A stretch of 64,000 bases of DNA from Spirochaeta lutea (lineage in GTDB: Bacteria > Spirochaetota > Spirochaetia > DSM-27196 > Salinispiraceae). The notes under the pieces were generated by a model that did no database searches, was not told the origin of the DNA, and worked only from the letters and a program-made list of their open reading frames with translations. The DNA lies in the NCBI RefSeq assembly GCF_000758165.1, contig NZ_JNUP01000066.1, positions 1-64,000 on the forward strand, written 5' to 3'. The position numbers and the translations under genes are program-made. Positions within the stretch are counted from its first letter, which is position 1. Each line of letters begins with the position of its first letter. Below are positions 17,283-26,460 of this stretch, in pieces.

Positions 17283-19562
17283 ATGAAAAAACAGCGATTA
17301 CTAATGTGTTTTATCGCCGTGTTGGCTGTCCTGGGAGGATACGGTTTCGCCCAGGCTGATGCCCCTGCGGCGTATCTCGAATACTATGACTTCGGAGTAT
17401 CGGTCTTCGATTCCGAGGGATTCGAAATCCCCGATATCTCCTTCGGATTTGAGCTGGATCCGGGGTACCGTATTGAAACCAATGAAGGGGCTGCGGAAAT
17501 AAGCCTGCAACCCAATGGTTCGATTATCAAACTCTCCCCGGGTACCAACTTCACCATCGACAGTGTTCAGGGTCGTGACGGAAGTACCTCGAACAACTTT
17601 TCCGTCGGCCGAGGCCGGATTCGTGCTGTCGCCGCGAAGGTAACCGGATCGGAATACAATTTCCGTACCCGAACCGCCGTAGGGGGTGTTCGGGGAACCG
17701 ACTTCGGTATCGAGGTGGTTCCGGATCAGTCCGATTCTCTCTTTGTTGCCGAAGGAAGTGTGGAATTTACCAACTCTGAAACGGGGGAAAGCCTGTTACT
17801 TGGAGCCGGCCAATTTGCCAATGCCCTTTCAGAGGTTTTCCAGGCGGTTAACCTTACAGCCGAAGAGATGGGAGCCTTGTTTGAGGGACTTGATTTTTCC
17901 GCTCTAGATCCGGCCTCAGTACCCGGTCAGCCCCAACCCCAGGCAGACGATCAGCCTGCTGATCAGCCCGAGGAAGGCGACGACGGCTCTGAAACGGCTT
18001 CAGGAGCCGGAAGCTCGGGGCCCCTAGCCTCTCCGGAGAGTCAGCAGGACCAGACCGCCCAGGAAGAAGGAGAAGCCCAGGGTGATCCAACCATCAATAC
18101 CGACAGCCCCATCTATAAGTTCCTTAGCGACTTCCTCGGGATGGAGGTAGGTTCCATTACCATGGATGGCAAGACCTACGGGAAGGCAGTGTTCCAACCG
18201 AAGATCAATTTCGGCAGCTTTAGATCCCAGTTGTATCTGCCTATTATCTATTCCGACAACCTCCTGGACCCCGAAAACTGGCATAAGCCCCAGGGTAACG
18301 ATGAATGGAGTTTCGGTACCGATCAGCCCGAGGGTGAGGTGCTGGCCATTGTCGGGGATGTCCTCAAGGATTTGGTTCTAAAAATTAAATACATCGAAAT
18401 CGGCGATTACCGCGACCCCTTCTTCTTGAAGCTCGGAAATGTTGAAAGCATGACACTCGGACACGGTATGTTGATTAATAACTATGCCAACGATGCAGAT
18501 TTCCCTGCGGTGCGAAGGATGGGTCTGAACATCGGGTTGACGGGGAAAAAGGTAGGCCTTGAGCTGTTAACCAACGATCTGAGTAATCCGGAAATCTTTG
18601 GAACCCGGTTTGTATTCCGCCCCGCTGCCCCGTCCTTCGGCTTGGGCGTAGCCCTCAGTCTCGCAGCGGATATCAATCCCGGCGGTGAGCTGGAACGGGC
18701 GGCTGAATCGGCTGGTACGGATAATCTGACAGAATTGCAAAAAGCAGCAGCCGAAGCGGATCTGATGTTCTTTAATGCAGCCTTTGATATTGATGTCCCG
18801 ATAGTGGAAACCGACTTCCTGAGTCTGGTACTCTTTGGAGATTTAGGTACCTTCATCCCCTACGTTGGATCATCCGTTACCCTGGACGGCACCACCATTG
18901 AGTCCGGGCTGAGGACCGAAGCCTTCATAGAACGTGACGATGGATTAAAGATCCGTAACTACGGGATCCAGACCGGATTGTTCGGGAATCTTTGGATCCT
19001 CGATTACCGGTTGGAGTTCCAGTACTATCAGGGTGCATTTACTCCGTCCTTCTACAACAATCCCTACGACCGGATACGATCCCAGCGTGCCACCGATACC
19101 CTTACCTTCCTGTTGGATCCAGCTGGATTTGACGGAATAACCAAGGCTGGTGTTTACGGATCCGCCGGAGCGCAGATAATTCCTGGATTAAGTCTCGGTG
19201 CCGGGTATAAATGGCCGTGGGTCATTGGAGCAGAGGGAGAAGCTGATATCACCGCCGACGATTACTTCCACATCGGCCTGCATGTTGCCGAGGGTCTCTT
19301 GCCCTACAACATCAGCGGAGGCATCCAGTTTGAACGGGCCCGATTCCGGGATGTATTCACCGACACGGAGAATTTCTCCCTCTTTGATGAGAATGCAACC
19401 TTTAAGGGCTCCATTAGTGTTGAGGTAGCACCCCTTATGGATATCGTGCTGTCAGTCGGTACTGCAGTATTGCGGGATGACACCGGTGCGGTGCGGTACA
19501 ATGAGGGTGGAAAGCCGGTTTTCGGACCAACCATCAGTCTTGAAACGAAGATCGGATTTTAG
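17283..19562 (+). CDS. FecR-domain protein fused to an outer-membrane barrel-like region (759 aa)
   Basis: Signal peptide (MKKQRLLMCFIAVLAVLGGYGFAQ). Residues ~60-190 form a FecR-type domain with the usual segments: IETNEGAAEISLQPNGSI, LSPGTNFTI, then RTAVGGVRGTDFGIEV and a VAEGSVEFTN strand. A Pro/Gln/Glu/Asp-rich linker (about 210-270) follows, and then ~480 residues of alternating strands ending ETKIGF, like an outer-membrane barrel. FecR domains in secreted spirochaete proteins are usually peptidoglycan- or ligand-associated and not the inner-membrane FecR signal transducer; no sigma-factor gene is adjacent here. A strong SD (AAGGAGG) precedes the ATG, 24 bp after the previous barrel gene. 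Function unknown; a periplasmic domain tethered to a barrel is inferred. Confidence 0.85.
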   Translation: MKKQRLLMCFIAVLAVLGGYGFAQADAPAAYLEYYDFGVSVFDSEGFEIPDISFGFELDPGYRIETNEGAAEISLQPNGSIIKLSPGTNFTIDSVQGRDGSTSNNFSVGRGRIRAVAAKVTGSEYNFRTRTAVGGVRGTDFGIEVVPDQSDSLFVAEGSVEFTNSETGESLLLGAGQFANALSEVFQAVNLTAEEMGALFEGLDFSALDPASVPGQPQPQADDQPADQPEEGDDGSETASGAGSSGPLASPESQQDQTAQEEGEAQGDPTINTDSPIYKFLSDFLGMEVGSITMDGKTYGKAVFQPKINFGSFRSQLYLPIIYSDNLLDPENWHKPQGNDEWSFGTDQPEGEVLAIVGDVLKDLVLKIKYIEIGDYRDPFFLKLGNVESMTLGHGMLINNYANDADFPAVRRMGLNIGLTGKKVGLELLTNDLSNPEIFGTRFVFRPAAPSFGLGVALSLAADINPGGELERAAESAGTDNLTELQKAAAEADLMFFNAAFDIDVPIVETDFLSLVLFGDLGTFIPYVGSSVTLDGTTIESGLRTEAFIERDDGLKIRNYGIQTGLFGNLWILDYRLEFQYYQGAFTPSFYNNPYDRIRSQRATDTLTFLLDPAGFDGITKAGVYGSAGAQIIPGLSLGAGYKWPWVIGAEGEADITADDYFHIGLHVAEGLLPYNISGGIQFERARFRDVFTDTENFSLFDENATFKGSISVEVAPLMDIVLSVGTAVLRDDTGAVRYNEGGKPVFGPTISLETKIGF

Positions 19563-19576
19563 TAGCTTGATTCTCA

Positions 19577-21421
19577 ATGAATGAGAACCAGAAACACCAT
19601 GCCCATCCTTCCCCAAGGCGTGTACAGGTCTTGCGGGAGGATGTGGCTCGTAAAATCGCGGCCGGTGAAGTAATTGACCGGCCGTATTCTGTTTTACGTG
19701 AATTACTCGATAATGCCATTGACTCCGGTGCGGATCAGATTCAGGTAGAGATTGCTGATGGTGGCACGCGATTAATCCGGGTAAGCGATAATGGATCCGG
19801 AATGAACAGTGAGGATCTATCCCTATGCTTCCAATCCCACGCTACCAGTAAAATTGAACATGAAGATGATTTGCTGCGAATCCAGACCCTAGGATTTAGG
19901 GGAGAGGCGTTATCCAGTATTGCAGCGGTGAGTAAACTGGAGATTACCTCCCGAGCAGAGGATGCTCCTGAGGGAGGGGTTGTAATCGTTCATGGGGGAA
20001 AAAAGGTCAGCCAAACCACCAAGGCTTGGGGAAAGGGCACCAGTATTGGGGTGAGCGATCTTTTTTTTAACCTCCCCGCCCGGAAGAAGTTTCTAAAACG
20101 CTCCGCAACAGAGGCGATGCTCTGTAAAAATACCCTCATAGAAAAGGCCCTAGCCTTCCCCCATATTCAGTTTGAATACAGAACAGAGGGAACACTCCGG
20201 TTCGTCCTGCCAGGGGTTCCTCCTCAGATAGAATCAAACCACTTACAGCGAATTCTCATGGCGTATCCGGACCTAGGAGATGAAAAACTCTTTTTCTCGG
20301 TCCAGGGTTCCGGGGATGGATTTTCTTTTACAGCCGTTATCGGTGAGCCGGGTATCAGCCGTGGGGACCGGAAGATGGTACAGGTGTATGCAAACCATCG
20401 CCGTATTCAGGAGTTCTCTCTCATTCAAGCCATGGAGTATGGGTTCCAGGGGTTCTTGCCTGGCGGCCGGTACCCCGTTGCCTTTCTGTTCCTGGATGCC
20501 GATCCTGCCTTTGTAGATTTCAATATCCATCCTGCAAAACGTGAAGCGAAATTCACCATTCTGCCGGAGATTCATCGAAGGGTGAGCCGATCAGTACAAG
20601 AAATTCTTTCCAATCACGCAAAGCAAACCCTGAGCTACCAGCAGCGAAGCGCCAGTCCCCGGCAGGATATCGGCGTTACATCCTTCCTGCACCATAACTC
20701 CACCGGGCAACTGCAGGGACACCCCCATGGCGCCACCCCGGCTGATTCCCCTCCCAATTCTGATTTCCCGGCTCGGGGAGTTCAGGAACGTATCCCGAAT
20801 TGGAACCGACCTATGCCCCGCTCTACCTCCGAACTCTATGAGCCCCACGCCGAACCGATGTCGTCAAATCCAGCACCGCGTCACGAATCCGAACCCTACC
20901 GATACCTCGGCCAGGTGTTTACCCTGTTCCTGCTCGTAGAACTGGAGAATTCTCTGTACATGATCGATATGCATGCCGCACATGAAAAGATACTCTTTGA
21001 ACAATTTTCGCAAAATCCCAGGCCCCAGCGGCTGCTACTCCCCCTGGAGCTCACCGAACTTGACGAACCTATTAACCCGGAACTGCTGCAGGAATTACAT
21101 GCCCTGGGGATTGAAATCGAAACCAATGAATCCGGCACCTATCAAATAATCTCCCTGCCAGGGGGATTGATCGGAAAGGAACTCTATCTTGCGGAGTTTC
21201 TTGGGGGATTTCGGGGGACCAAGGACGATCTGCAGCGCAGCCTCTATGCCACCATGGCCTGTAGAAGCGCAGTCAAGGACGGTGATTACATAAACGACCG
21301 TATCGCCCATGCAATTATCCAGGGAGCACTCCAGCTAGAGAATCCCCGTTGTCCCCATGGAAGGCCCATCTGGTTTGAAATCTCCAAGGATGAGCTCTTC
21401 CAGTTGGTGGGGCGGACGTAA
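19577..21421 (+). CDS. mutL: DNA mismatch repair protein MutL (614 aa)
   Basis: The mismatch-repair matchmaker linking MutS recognition to strand removal. N-terminal GHKL ATPase motifs are intact: the IAAGEV segment with the catalytic Glu nearby, DNGSGM, TLGFRGEALSSI and GKGTSIGVSDLFFNLPARKKF. The C-terminal domain carries the metal-dependent endonuclease motif DxHAxxExxxxE (D464, H466, E470, E475) plus ACRSAVKDGD and CPHGRP, so this is a nicking-type MutL as in most bacteria lacking MutH. The ATG lies 14 bp after the FecR gene and has no clear SD. Length is normal. Confidence 0.97.
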   Translation: MNENQKHHAHPSPRRVQVLREDVARKIAAGEVIDRPYSVLRELLDNAIDSGADQIQVEIADGGTRLIRVSDNGSGMNSEDLSLCFQSHATSKIEHEDDLLRIQTLGFRGEALSSIAAVSKLEITSRAEDAPEGGVVIVHGGKKVSQTTKAWGKGTSIGVSDLFFNLPARKKFLKRSATEAMLCKNTLIEKALAFPHIQFEYRTEGTLRFVLPGVPPQIESNHLQRILMAYPDLGDEKLFFSVQGSGDGFSFTAVIGEPGISRGDRKMVQVYANHRRIQEFSLIQAMEYGFQGFLPGGRYPVAFLFLDADPAFVDFNIHPAKREAKFTILPEIHRRVSRSVQEILSNHAKQTLSYQQRSASPRQDIGVTSFLHHNSTGQLQGHPHGATPADSPPNSDFPARGVQERIPNWNRPMPRSTSELYEPHAEPMSSNPAPRHESEPYRYLGQVFTLFLLVELENSLYMIDMHAAHEKILFEQFSQNPRPQRLLLPLELTELDEPINPELLQELHALGIEIETNESGTYQIISLPGGLIGKELYLAEFLGGFRGTKDDLQRSLYATMACRSAVKDGDYINDRIAHAIIQGALQLENPRCPHGRPIWFEISKDELFQLVGRT

Positions 21422-21427
21422 CACCCC

Positions 21428-21457
21428 GCCTTCCCGGTAGGTTCCCGGGATGAAGGC
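21428..21457. terminator. Possible bidirectional hairpin between convergent genes
   Basis: An imperfect hairpin lies in the 77-bp gap between mutL (+) and the TPR gene (-): inner stem TCCCGG (21432-21437) with CCGGGA (21445-21450), outer GCCT with AGGC. No long T run follows on either strand, so terminator activity is uncertain. Confidence 0.35.
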
Positions 21458-21498
21458 AGAATCCCCAGCGTGTTCAGAGGGTGCTTGCAGCCCCCTTC

Positions 21499-23541
21499 TT
21501 ATAGTCCGGCAAGCAAATCGCGCACCTCGGACGCATCCTCATAGTTCGCATTCCGCTTTAACAAATCCTCAAGGACGACCCGAGCCCGATCCTTATTATC
21601 CTGGGCGATGAGGACCTCTCCGAGACGGTGGTAGGCTTTGAAAAAGTTCCCATCTAGATTAATACTGGTTTCTAGGCTGCTCCTGGCCCCGCTGTAATCC
21701 TCCATACCGATCTGGGTTAGGGCGAGATTGTATCGTAGTTCAGGGTCGTTCGGTTTTTGGCTGACGGCCTTATTCGCATGGCGAAGACTATCGGTGTATA
21801 CCGCTTTGAGGCGGTAGGAGGTCGCCAGGTTGGCATTCACTTCAATGGAATTCTCGTCGAGGTCGTAGGCTTGTAACAGGTACTCCAGGGCTTCATCCGG
21901 CTGATTCAGTTCATTGTAAATGGCCCCCAACTCGATATAGGGCTTGATATACCTTCGGTCCTGGTTAACTGAGGTAGTAAGGTATTCAATTGCCTGATCT
22001 ACCCCCCCCAGCTTATGGGCCACAAGCCCGAGAGTATACGTATACTGAGCCCTGCCAGGCTCCAATTGCACGCTCTTCGCTGCTACGGGCAAAGCTTCCT
22101 CAAACCTCTCAAGCTCGATTAATACGGTTGCATAGTTATAATTGTTTACTGCCTGGTTGGGTTCCAGATCAAGGGCTGCCTTAAAGTACTCAAGACTTTC
22201 CTGGTATCTATTCTGGGTGAACAACACCGTTCCCAGAGCGCGGGTATGGGCGGCGCTGGGATTTAGCTCTACCGCCTTTCTGAGGTGGGTTACCGCCCTA
22301 TCCAAATCGCCCCGGCTCTGGTTTATTCTACCGAGACGGTAGTAGGCGGCAGCATAGGAAGAGTCGACAGCCACGGCCTTTTGGTACGCATCCAAGGCGC
22401 GGCGCTGGTCCCCCAACTGTTCATAGGCCGCTCCCAGGTTGTAGAAACAGCGTTCATTGGTTGAGTCCAAGAAAATACTTGCTTCATAGGAACCCTTGGC
22501 TTCTTCAAAGCGGCCGGCACGGTACTGAGCATTTCCCAGGGCAAACAATACATCCGCATTGGTGGTATTGAGATCTGCCGCCTTTTTAAGCTCCTGGATA
22601 GCCCGGTCAAACTGCTGGGTTTCTTCGTAAATCCGCCCCAGGGTGTAATAGCTCTCCCAAAGATCGGGGTTCAGGGTTATCGCCCGGTTTGCATTGGCGA
22701 TGGATTGATCTAGGTTAACCTGGTTAGCTGGATCTTCTTCAAAATAGTTCTCCGCCATCCGGGCATATACCAAGGCCTCCTGGGAATCGAGATTCATAGC
22801 CTCGGTAATTTTCTGCCGGGCTTGGGAGTATTGATCATTTTCTTGGTCGCGGCGGGCCTGCTCAAGAAGCTGCTGAATTTTCCTCTGTTTTTCAGCTTCC
22901 TGGGCGGAGAGCCGGGCTAGTCGTTCCTGCTCTGCCTGCTGGCGCTCTAACTCAGCTTGACGCTGGCGTTCTAATTCAGCCTCTCGTTGGGCAGCCAACT
23001 GCCGAGCCTGTTCAAGCTCCAACCGCTGCTGTTCCGCCTGGGCTTCCCGCTCTCGGGCTGCGGCCTCTGCCCTCCTGGCTTCTGCAGCTGCTCTCTGGGC
23101 TTCCAAGGCTGCAACCTCAGGATCCTCCCCTGCACTACTATTCCGTATGCTTTGCAGGGCATCCTGAAGCTCCTGGTTTTGTTTCGCAAGATCCTGAAGT
23201 TCCTGCTGACGACGTTGTTCTTCCTGGTTTCTTTTGGCTGCAAGAATCTCGTCCCGAAGCTGAGTGACCTCGGTATCCCTGGGATTCTCCAATAGTATCT
23301 GCTCTAAGAGATTCAAACCGCGGTCGTATTCCTCGTTTTCCAGATAATCCCGGGCAAGAAGCAAGGCGTTATCGCGTCTTTTCTGGGCTGGAGAGACATC
23401 CTGGAAATTCGCTGGTGAAGAGCTCCTGGATACCCAGATTGCCGTCCCCACTCCGGCTAACCCAACCAGGATAATCCCACCAATAATTATCAACATGCGT
23501 TGTCTCTTAGTTACAGAGCCCTTATTCATTTCTTCTGGCAT
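21499..23541 (-). CDS. Membrane-anchored coiled-coil TPR protein (~680 aa)
   Basis: An N-terminal membrane helix (LIIIGGIILVGLAGVGTAIWV) is followed by a short helical pair, a long Gln/Glu/Arg/Ala-rich coiled coil (about residues 110-235) and then at least ten tetratricopeptide repeats to the C terminus, with recognisable units such as ALNPDLWESYYTLGRIYEE. TPR arrays mediate protein-protein contacts; the anchor and coiled coil suggest an extended periplasmic or cytoplasmic scaffold. I chose ATG 23541 because AAAAGG precedes it; an in-frame GTG at 23574 without SD would add 11 residues. It lies downstream of the related TPR gene at 23584 (same operon). Confidence 0.85.
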   Translation of the reverse strand: MPEEMNKGSVTKRQRMLIIIGGIILVGLAGVGTAIWVSRSSSPANFQDVSPAQKRRDNALLLARDYLENEEYDRGLNLLEQILLENPRDTEVTQLRDEILAAKRNQEEQRRQQELQDLAKQNQELQDALQSIRNSSAGEDPEVAALEAQRAAAEARRAEAAAREREAQAEQQRLELEQARQLAAQREAELERQRQAELERQQAEQERLARLSAQEAEKQRKIQQLLEQARRDQENDQYSQARQKITEAMNLDSQEALVYARMAENYFEEDPANQVNLDQSIANANRAITLNPDLWESYYTLGRIYEETQQFDRAIQELKKAADLNTTNADVLFALGNAQYRAGRFEEAKGSYEASIFLDSTNERCFYNLGAAYEQLGDQRRALDAYQKAVAVDSSYAAAYYRLGRINQSRGDLDRAVTHLRKAVELNPSAAHTRALGTVLFTQNRYQESLEYFKAALDLEPNQAVNNYNYATVLIELERFEEALPVAAKSVQLEPGRAQYTYTLGLVAHKLGGVDQAIEYLTTSVNQDRRYIKPYIELGAIYNELNQPDEALEYLLQAYDLDENSIEVNANLATSYRLKAVYTDSLRHANKAVSQKPNDPELRYNLALTQIGMEDYSGARSSLETSINLDGNFFKAYHRLGEVLIAQDNKDRARVVLEDLLKRNANYEDASEVRDLLAGL

Positions 23542-23583
23542 AGACAAATTCCTTTTGTTTGTATCATCCTTCACGCAAGACGG

Positions 23584-24369
23584 CTAATCATGAATAGTGA
23601 GTTCATCGTCGAGATCAATCACCGTATCCGCCCCGGCACCCCGGCTATTTTTATCACCGGCAGCCGTATCAAGACTGTTAAAGACCGAGTTTAACAGATC
23701 TTGACGCCGCTGGGCTTCCTGTCTGGCCCGCTCTGCCTGCTCCTGGGCAATCCGGCGCTGCTCAGCCTCTCGTTGAGCTTCCTCCAGTTTTTGCTGTTCT
23801 TCCTCGGCAATTCTTCGCTGTTCCTGAGCCCTAAGCTCACCCTCCAAGGCTGCAATCATCTGGAGTACCTGAGGCACCTGTTCATGATCCGGTGCCAGCT
23901 GGATAAAGCTCCGGTAATCCCCAATTGCATTCTGATAGGCACCCCTGCGAACCTGGTTATTGGCCCTGTTTAAATAAGCGGGTGCATAACTGCGTTTGGC
24001 TTCAATAGCCCGGTTAAAAAAGCTCATGGCCTGATCAAGCTCACCCTTCCGCACAGCAATATTCCCCATATTGTAGAGGATCAAATGGGTCTCGGCTCCC
24101 GGCTTTGACAGCCCGTCCTGGAGCACCCCGAGAGCCTGCTCATACAATCCTATCTGTTCATATGCCATACCGAGGTACAGATAGACACGGGTATCCACCC
24201 CTGGACTCCGCAAACTAGCCTCAAGCAGGGGGATGGCCTCCTGGGGTTTGTTATACAAAAAAGCCTCAATGCCCTGTTGATACACCGAAGGAGCATCAGT
24301 CGACTGCGCCTCAAGACCGATTATACCGGAAAACAACAGAAGTAGCATAAACAGCAGAGGGATTTTCAT
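23584..24369 (-). CDS. Secreted TPR protein with coiled-coil tail (261 aa)
   Basis: The start is set at ATG 24369 because it gives a clean signal peptide (MKIPLLFMLLLLFSGIIGLEAQ); the longer open frame to 24516 overlaps the divergent gene. The mature protein has about four TPR units (for example AEAHLILYNMGNIAVRKGEL-like pairs) then a Gln/Glu/Arg-rich coiled coil and an acidic C terminus (DTVIDLDDELTIHD). It precedes a larger TPR protein of similar composition, and the two probably form a co-transcribed scaffold pair in the periplasm. No enzyme domain is visible. Confidence 0.82.
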   Translation of the reverse strand: MKIPLLFMLLLLFSGIIGLEAQSTDAPSVYQQGIEAFLYNKPQEAIPLLEASLRSPGVDTRVYLYLGMAYEQIGLYEQALGVLQDGLSKPGAETHLILYNMGNIAVRKGELDQAMSFFNRAIEAKRSYAPAYLNRANNQVRRGAYQNAIGDYRSFIQLAPDHEQVPQVLQMIAALEGELRAQEQRRIAEEEQQKLEEAQREAEQRRIAQEQAERARQEAQRRQDLLNSVFNSLDTAAGDKNSRGAGADTVIDLDDELTIHD

Positions 24370-24378
24370 GGCATTGAT

Positions 24379-24408
24379 TTGACAGCGTGATAAGCAATAC
24401 GGTATCTT
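24379..24408 (+). promoter_or_regulatory. Promoter for the TPR/Mrr-like gene at 24419
   Basis: TTGACA (24379-24384), an 18-bp spacer and TATCTT (24403-24408), 10 bp before ATG 24419. The predicted leader is only about 4 nt and carries no SD, so translation is leaderless or nearly so. Confidence 0.6.
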
Positions 24409-24418
24409 TTTTAGTATC

Positions 24419-25777
24419 ATGATCATAATCCCTCTAGTGGCCCTAGGGCTGGTGTTCGTACTTGGTATTATACTCATCGTCAGATCCATACTAACACCTA
24501 AGCGGGTGGGGACCATCGAACGGCTCTATAAACAGCGAAAGTTCCCCCAGGCTATAAAAATGGCAAAGCAAATCCTGCTCAAAGATCCAAGAAATGCCGA
24601 TGCCCACTATTTCCTCGGCCTCAGTTACCTAGAGGATAATAAACCGGAACTCGCCCTCATGGAACTGAAAGCCGTAAACCAAATTGGTAAATTCGACGGC
24701 CTCATACGGGAGGTACCGTTCAGGATTAAAATAGCGGAACTATATTCGAAATTCAATCAGCCCGAAGAAGCCTTGAAGGAATATCTTTTACTTCTTAAGA
24801 ATGATCCGGAAAATCCTGAATACTACTATCAAAGCGGCCTACTCTTCGAGCAGCGGGGCCGGGCTGACAAGGCCGTCGGGTACTACCGAAAGGCCATAAG
24901 CCTCAACGACCGTCATGCAAATGCACATAGTAGGCTTGGCTCCCTCCTGTTTCGGGCAAAGCGCCTCGGGGATGCAAAAGAATCCTTGGAAAAGGCTACG
25001 CGATTGCAGCCTGAGAATGCCCAGGCCCATTATTTCCTGGGTAAGATTCAAAAGGAGGCAAAGGAATACGTAGCTGCTCTAGCCTCCTTTGAGAAATCGG
25101 CCAAGGATAGCGAGTTTAAAACAAAGTCGCTCATAGAACGGGGGAACTGCCTCTACTACACCGGGGATATGGACCGAGCGGAGGCGGAGCTGCAGCGGGC
25201 AATCAAACTCTCCCAGCAACCCGGCTCTGCGGAGATCATTTTTGCCCGCTACCTATTGGCCGCCATGTATGAACAGAGCAGAAAAATTGAAGAGGCTATC
25301 GAGCAATGGGAAACCATCTATGCCGTGAAGCCCGATTACCGGGATGTGGGACAGAAATTGTCCAACTACCAGGATCTGCGGACCGACGATGTTTTGAAGG
25401 ATTTTTTGATCGCCGGGCAGGAGGAGTTTATTCAGATGTGCCGGGGGGTTGTGGAGGGGTCCAGCCTAGCCGTTCATGATGTTAAAACCATAAACGGTGG
25501 CTGCCAGATCATTGCCGGTGAATCGTCCACCAAGTGGCGGAATCAGAGGACTCAGCCACGTCTTATCCATTTTCTCCGGATAACCGATCCGGTGGATGAA
25601 TCTACCATTAGAGATTTCAACGAGCTGATCAGGGAGCAGGGGGTATCTCGAGGGCTGATTTTTACCAGTTCAACCTTCACCCGGATGGCTCAGGTCTTCG
25701 CAGAAAACAGACCGATTGAGCTCCACGATAAAGAAACCCTCCAACGGCTTCTCAAGAAGTACTCCGGAAACTCCTAG
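24419..25777 (+). CDS. TPR protein with degenerate Mrr-like C-terminal domain (452 aa)
   Basis: An N-terminal membrane helix (IIIPLVALGLVFVLGIILIV) is followed by six or more TPR units (about residues 30-310). The last ~110 residues resemble the Mrr-type restriction-endonuclease-like fold: a strand ending PRLIHFLRI, the helix STIRDFNELIREQ, the strand GLIFTSSTFTRMAQVFAE and a closing IELHDKETLQRLLKKY, as in Mrr_cat proteins. The acidic and lysine catalytic residues (D...ExK) expected on the first strands are not present in that form, so nuclease activity is doubtful and the domain may be a binding module. It leads an operon with the phosphoesterase and the ParB-like gene. Confidence 0.8.
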   Translation: MIIIPLVALGLVFVLGIILIVRSILTPKRVGTIERLYKQRKFPQAIKMAKQILLKDPRNADAHYFLGLSYLEDNKPELALMELKAVNQIGKFDGLIREVPFRIKIAELYSKFNQPEEALKEYLLLLKNDPENPEYYYQSGLLFEQRGRADKAVGYYRKAISLNDRHANAHSRLGSLLFRAKRLGDAKESLEKATRLQPENAQAHYFLGKIQKEAKEYVAALASFEKSAKDSEFKTKSLIERGNCLYYTGDMDRAEAELQRAIKLSQQPGSAEIIFARYLLAAMYEQSRKIEEAIEQWETIYAVKPDYRDVGQKLSNYQDLRTDDVLKDFLIAGQEEFIQMCRGVVEGSSLAVHDVKTINGGCQIIAGESSTKWRNQRTQPRLIHFLRITDPVDESTIRDFNELIREQGVSRGLIFTSSTFTRMAQVFAENRPIELHDKETLQRLLKKYSGNS

Positions 25778-25785
25778 GACGGATC

Positions 25786-26460
25786 ATGAAAATACTATGT
25801 ATTGCCGACCATATCGATCCCTTGGTGCATAGTGTGAACGCTAAGGACCGCTTTAAGGATGTAGATTTTGTTCTCAGTGCGGGAGATCTCCCCATGGATT
25901 ATTTGGGATTTGTTGCGTCTACATTAAATAAATCGGTGTTTTTCGTCTTTGGTAACCACAACCTAAAGCATGTAGAGTTGTTCCGTAGGGGATTTTCTGC
26001 TCTTCGATCAGGCATGGACGCTGCCCATCTTACACGAAACCGCTTCGGCTCAACCTACATTGGTGGGCGGTGTATAAAAACCAGGTCCGGATTGCTGATA
26101 GCAGGGATGGGGGGGAGCATTAACTATAATAATGGGGAGAACCAATTCAGCGATGCTCAAATGGCCTGGAAATTACTCCGGCTCATTCCCCGGTTATTAC
26201 TCAACAAACTGTTCTACGGTAGATTTTTGGATATCTTCTTGACCCATAGTCCGCCCTACGGTATCAACGATCTGCCTGAGGATCCCTGCCACCGCGGATT
26301 TAAACCCTTTTTGTGGTTTATGCGCCTTTTTTCTCCCCGGTATCTGTTACATGGCCATGTACACCTGTATAATTCGAACGATACTCGGGTATCCCGGTAT
26401 GAACATACACAGATTGTAAATGTGTATGACCACTACGTGCTAACCATTGAGGGAGTTTAG
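25786..26460 (+). CDS. Calcineurin-like metallophosphoesterase (224 aa)
   Basis: Two-metal phosphoesterase of unknown substrate. Motifs are visible in order: an N-terminal Asp (IADHIDP, unusual in place of DxH), AGDLP (GD motif), FGNHN (GNH), THSPPYG and HGHVHLYN (GHxH). Length fits the compact family. The altered first motif is shared by a subset of bacterial phosphoesterases where it reads like SDxxDP. Nine bases separate it from the TPR/Mrr-like gene, and its stop codon directly abuts the next start, so the three genes form an operon. Confidence 0.88.
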   Translation: MKILCIADHIDPLVHSVNAKDRFKDVDFVLSAGDLPMDYLGFVASTLNKSVFFVFGNHNLKHVELFRRGFSALRSGMDAAHLTRNRFGSTYIGGRCIKTRSGLLIAGMGGSINYNNGENQFSDAQMAWKLLRLIPRLLLNKLFYGRFLDIFLTHSPPYGINDLPEDPCHRGFKPFLWFMRLFSPRYLLHGHVHLYNSNDTRVSRYEHTQIVNVYDHYVLTIEGV

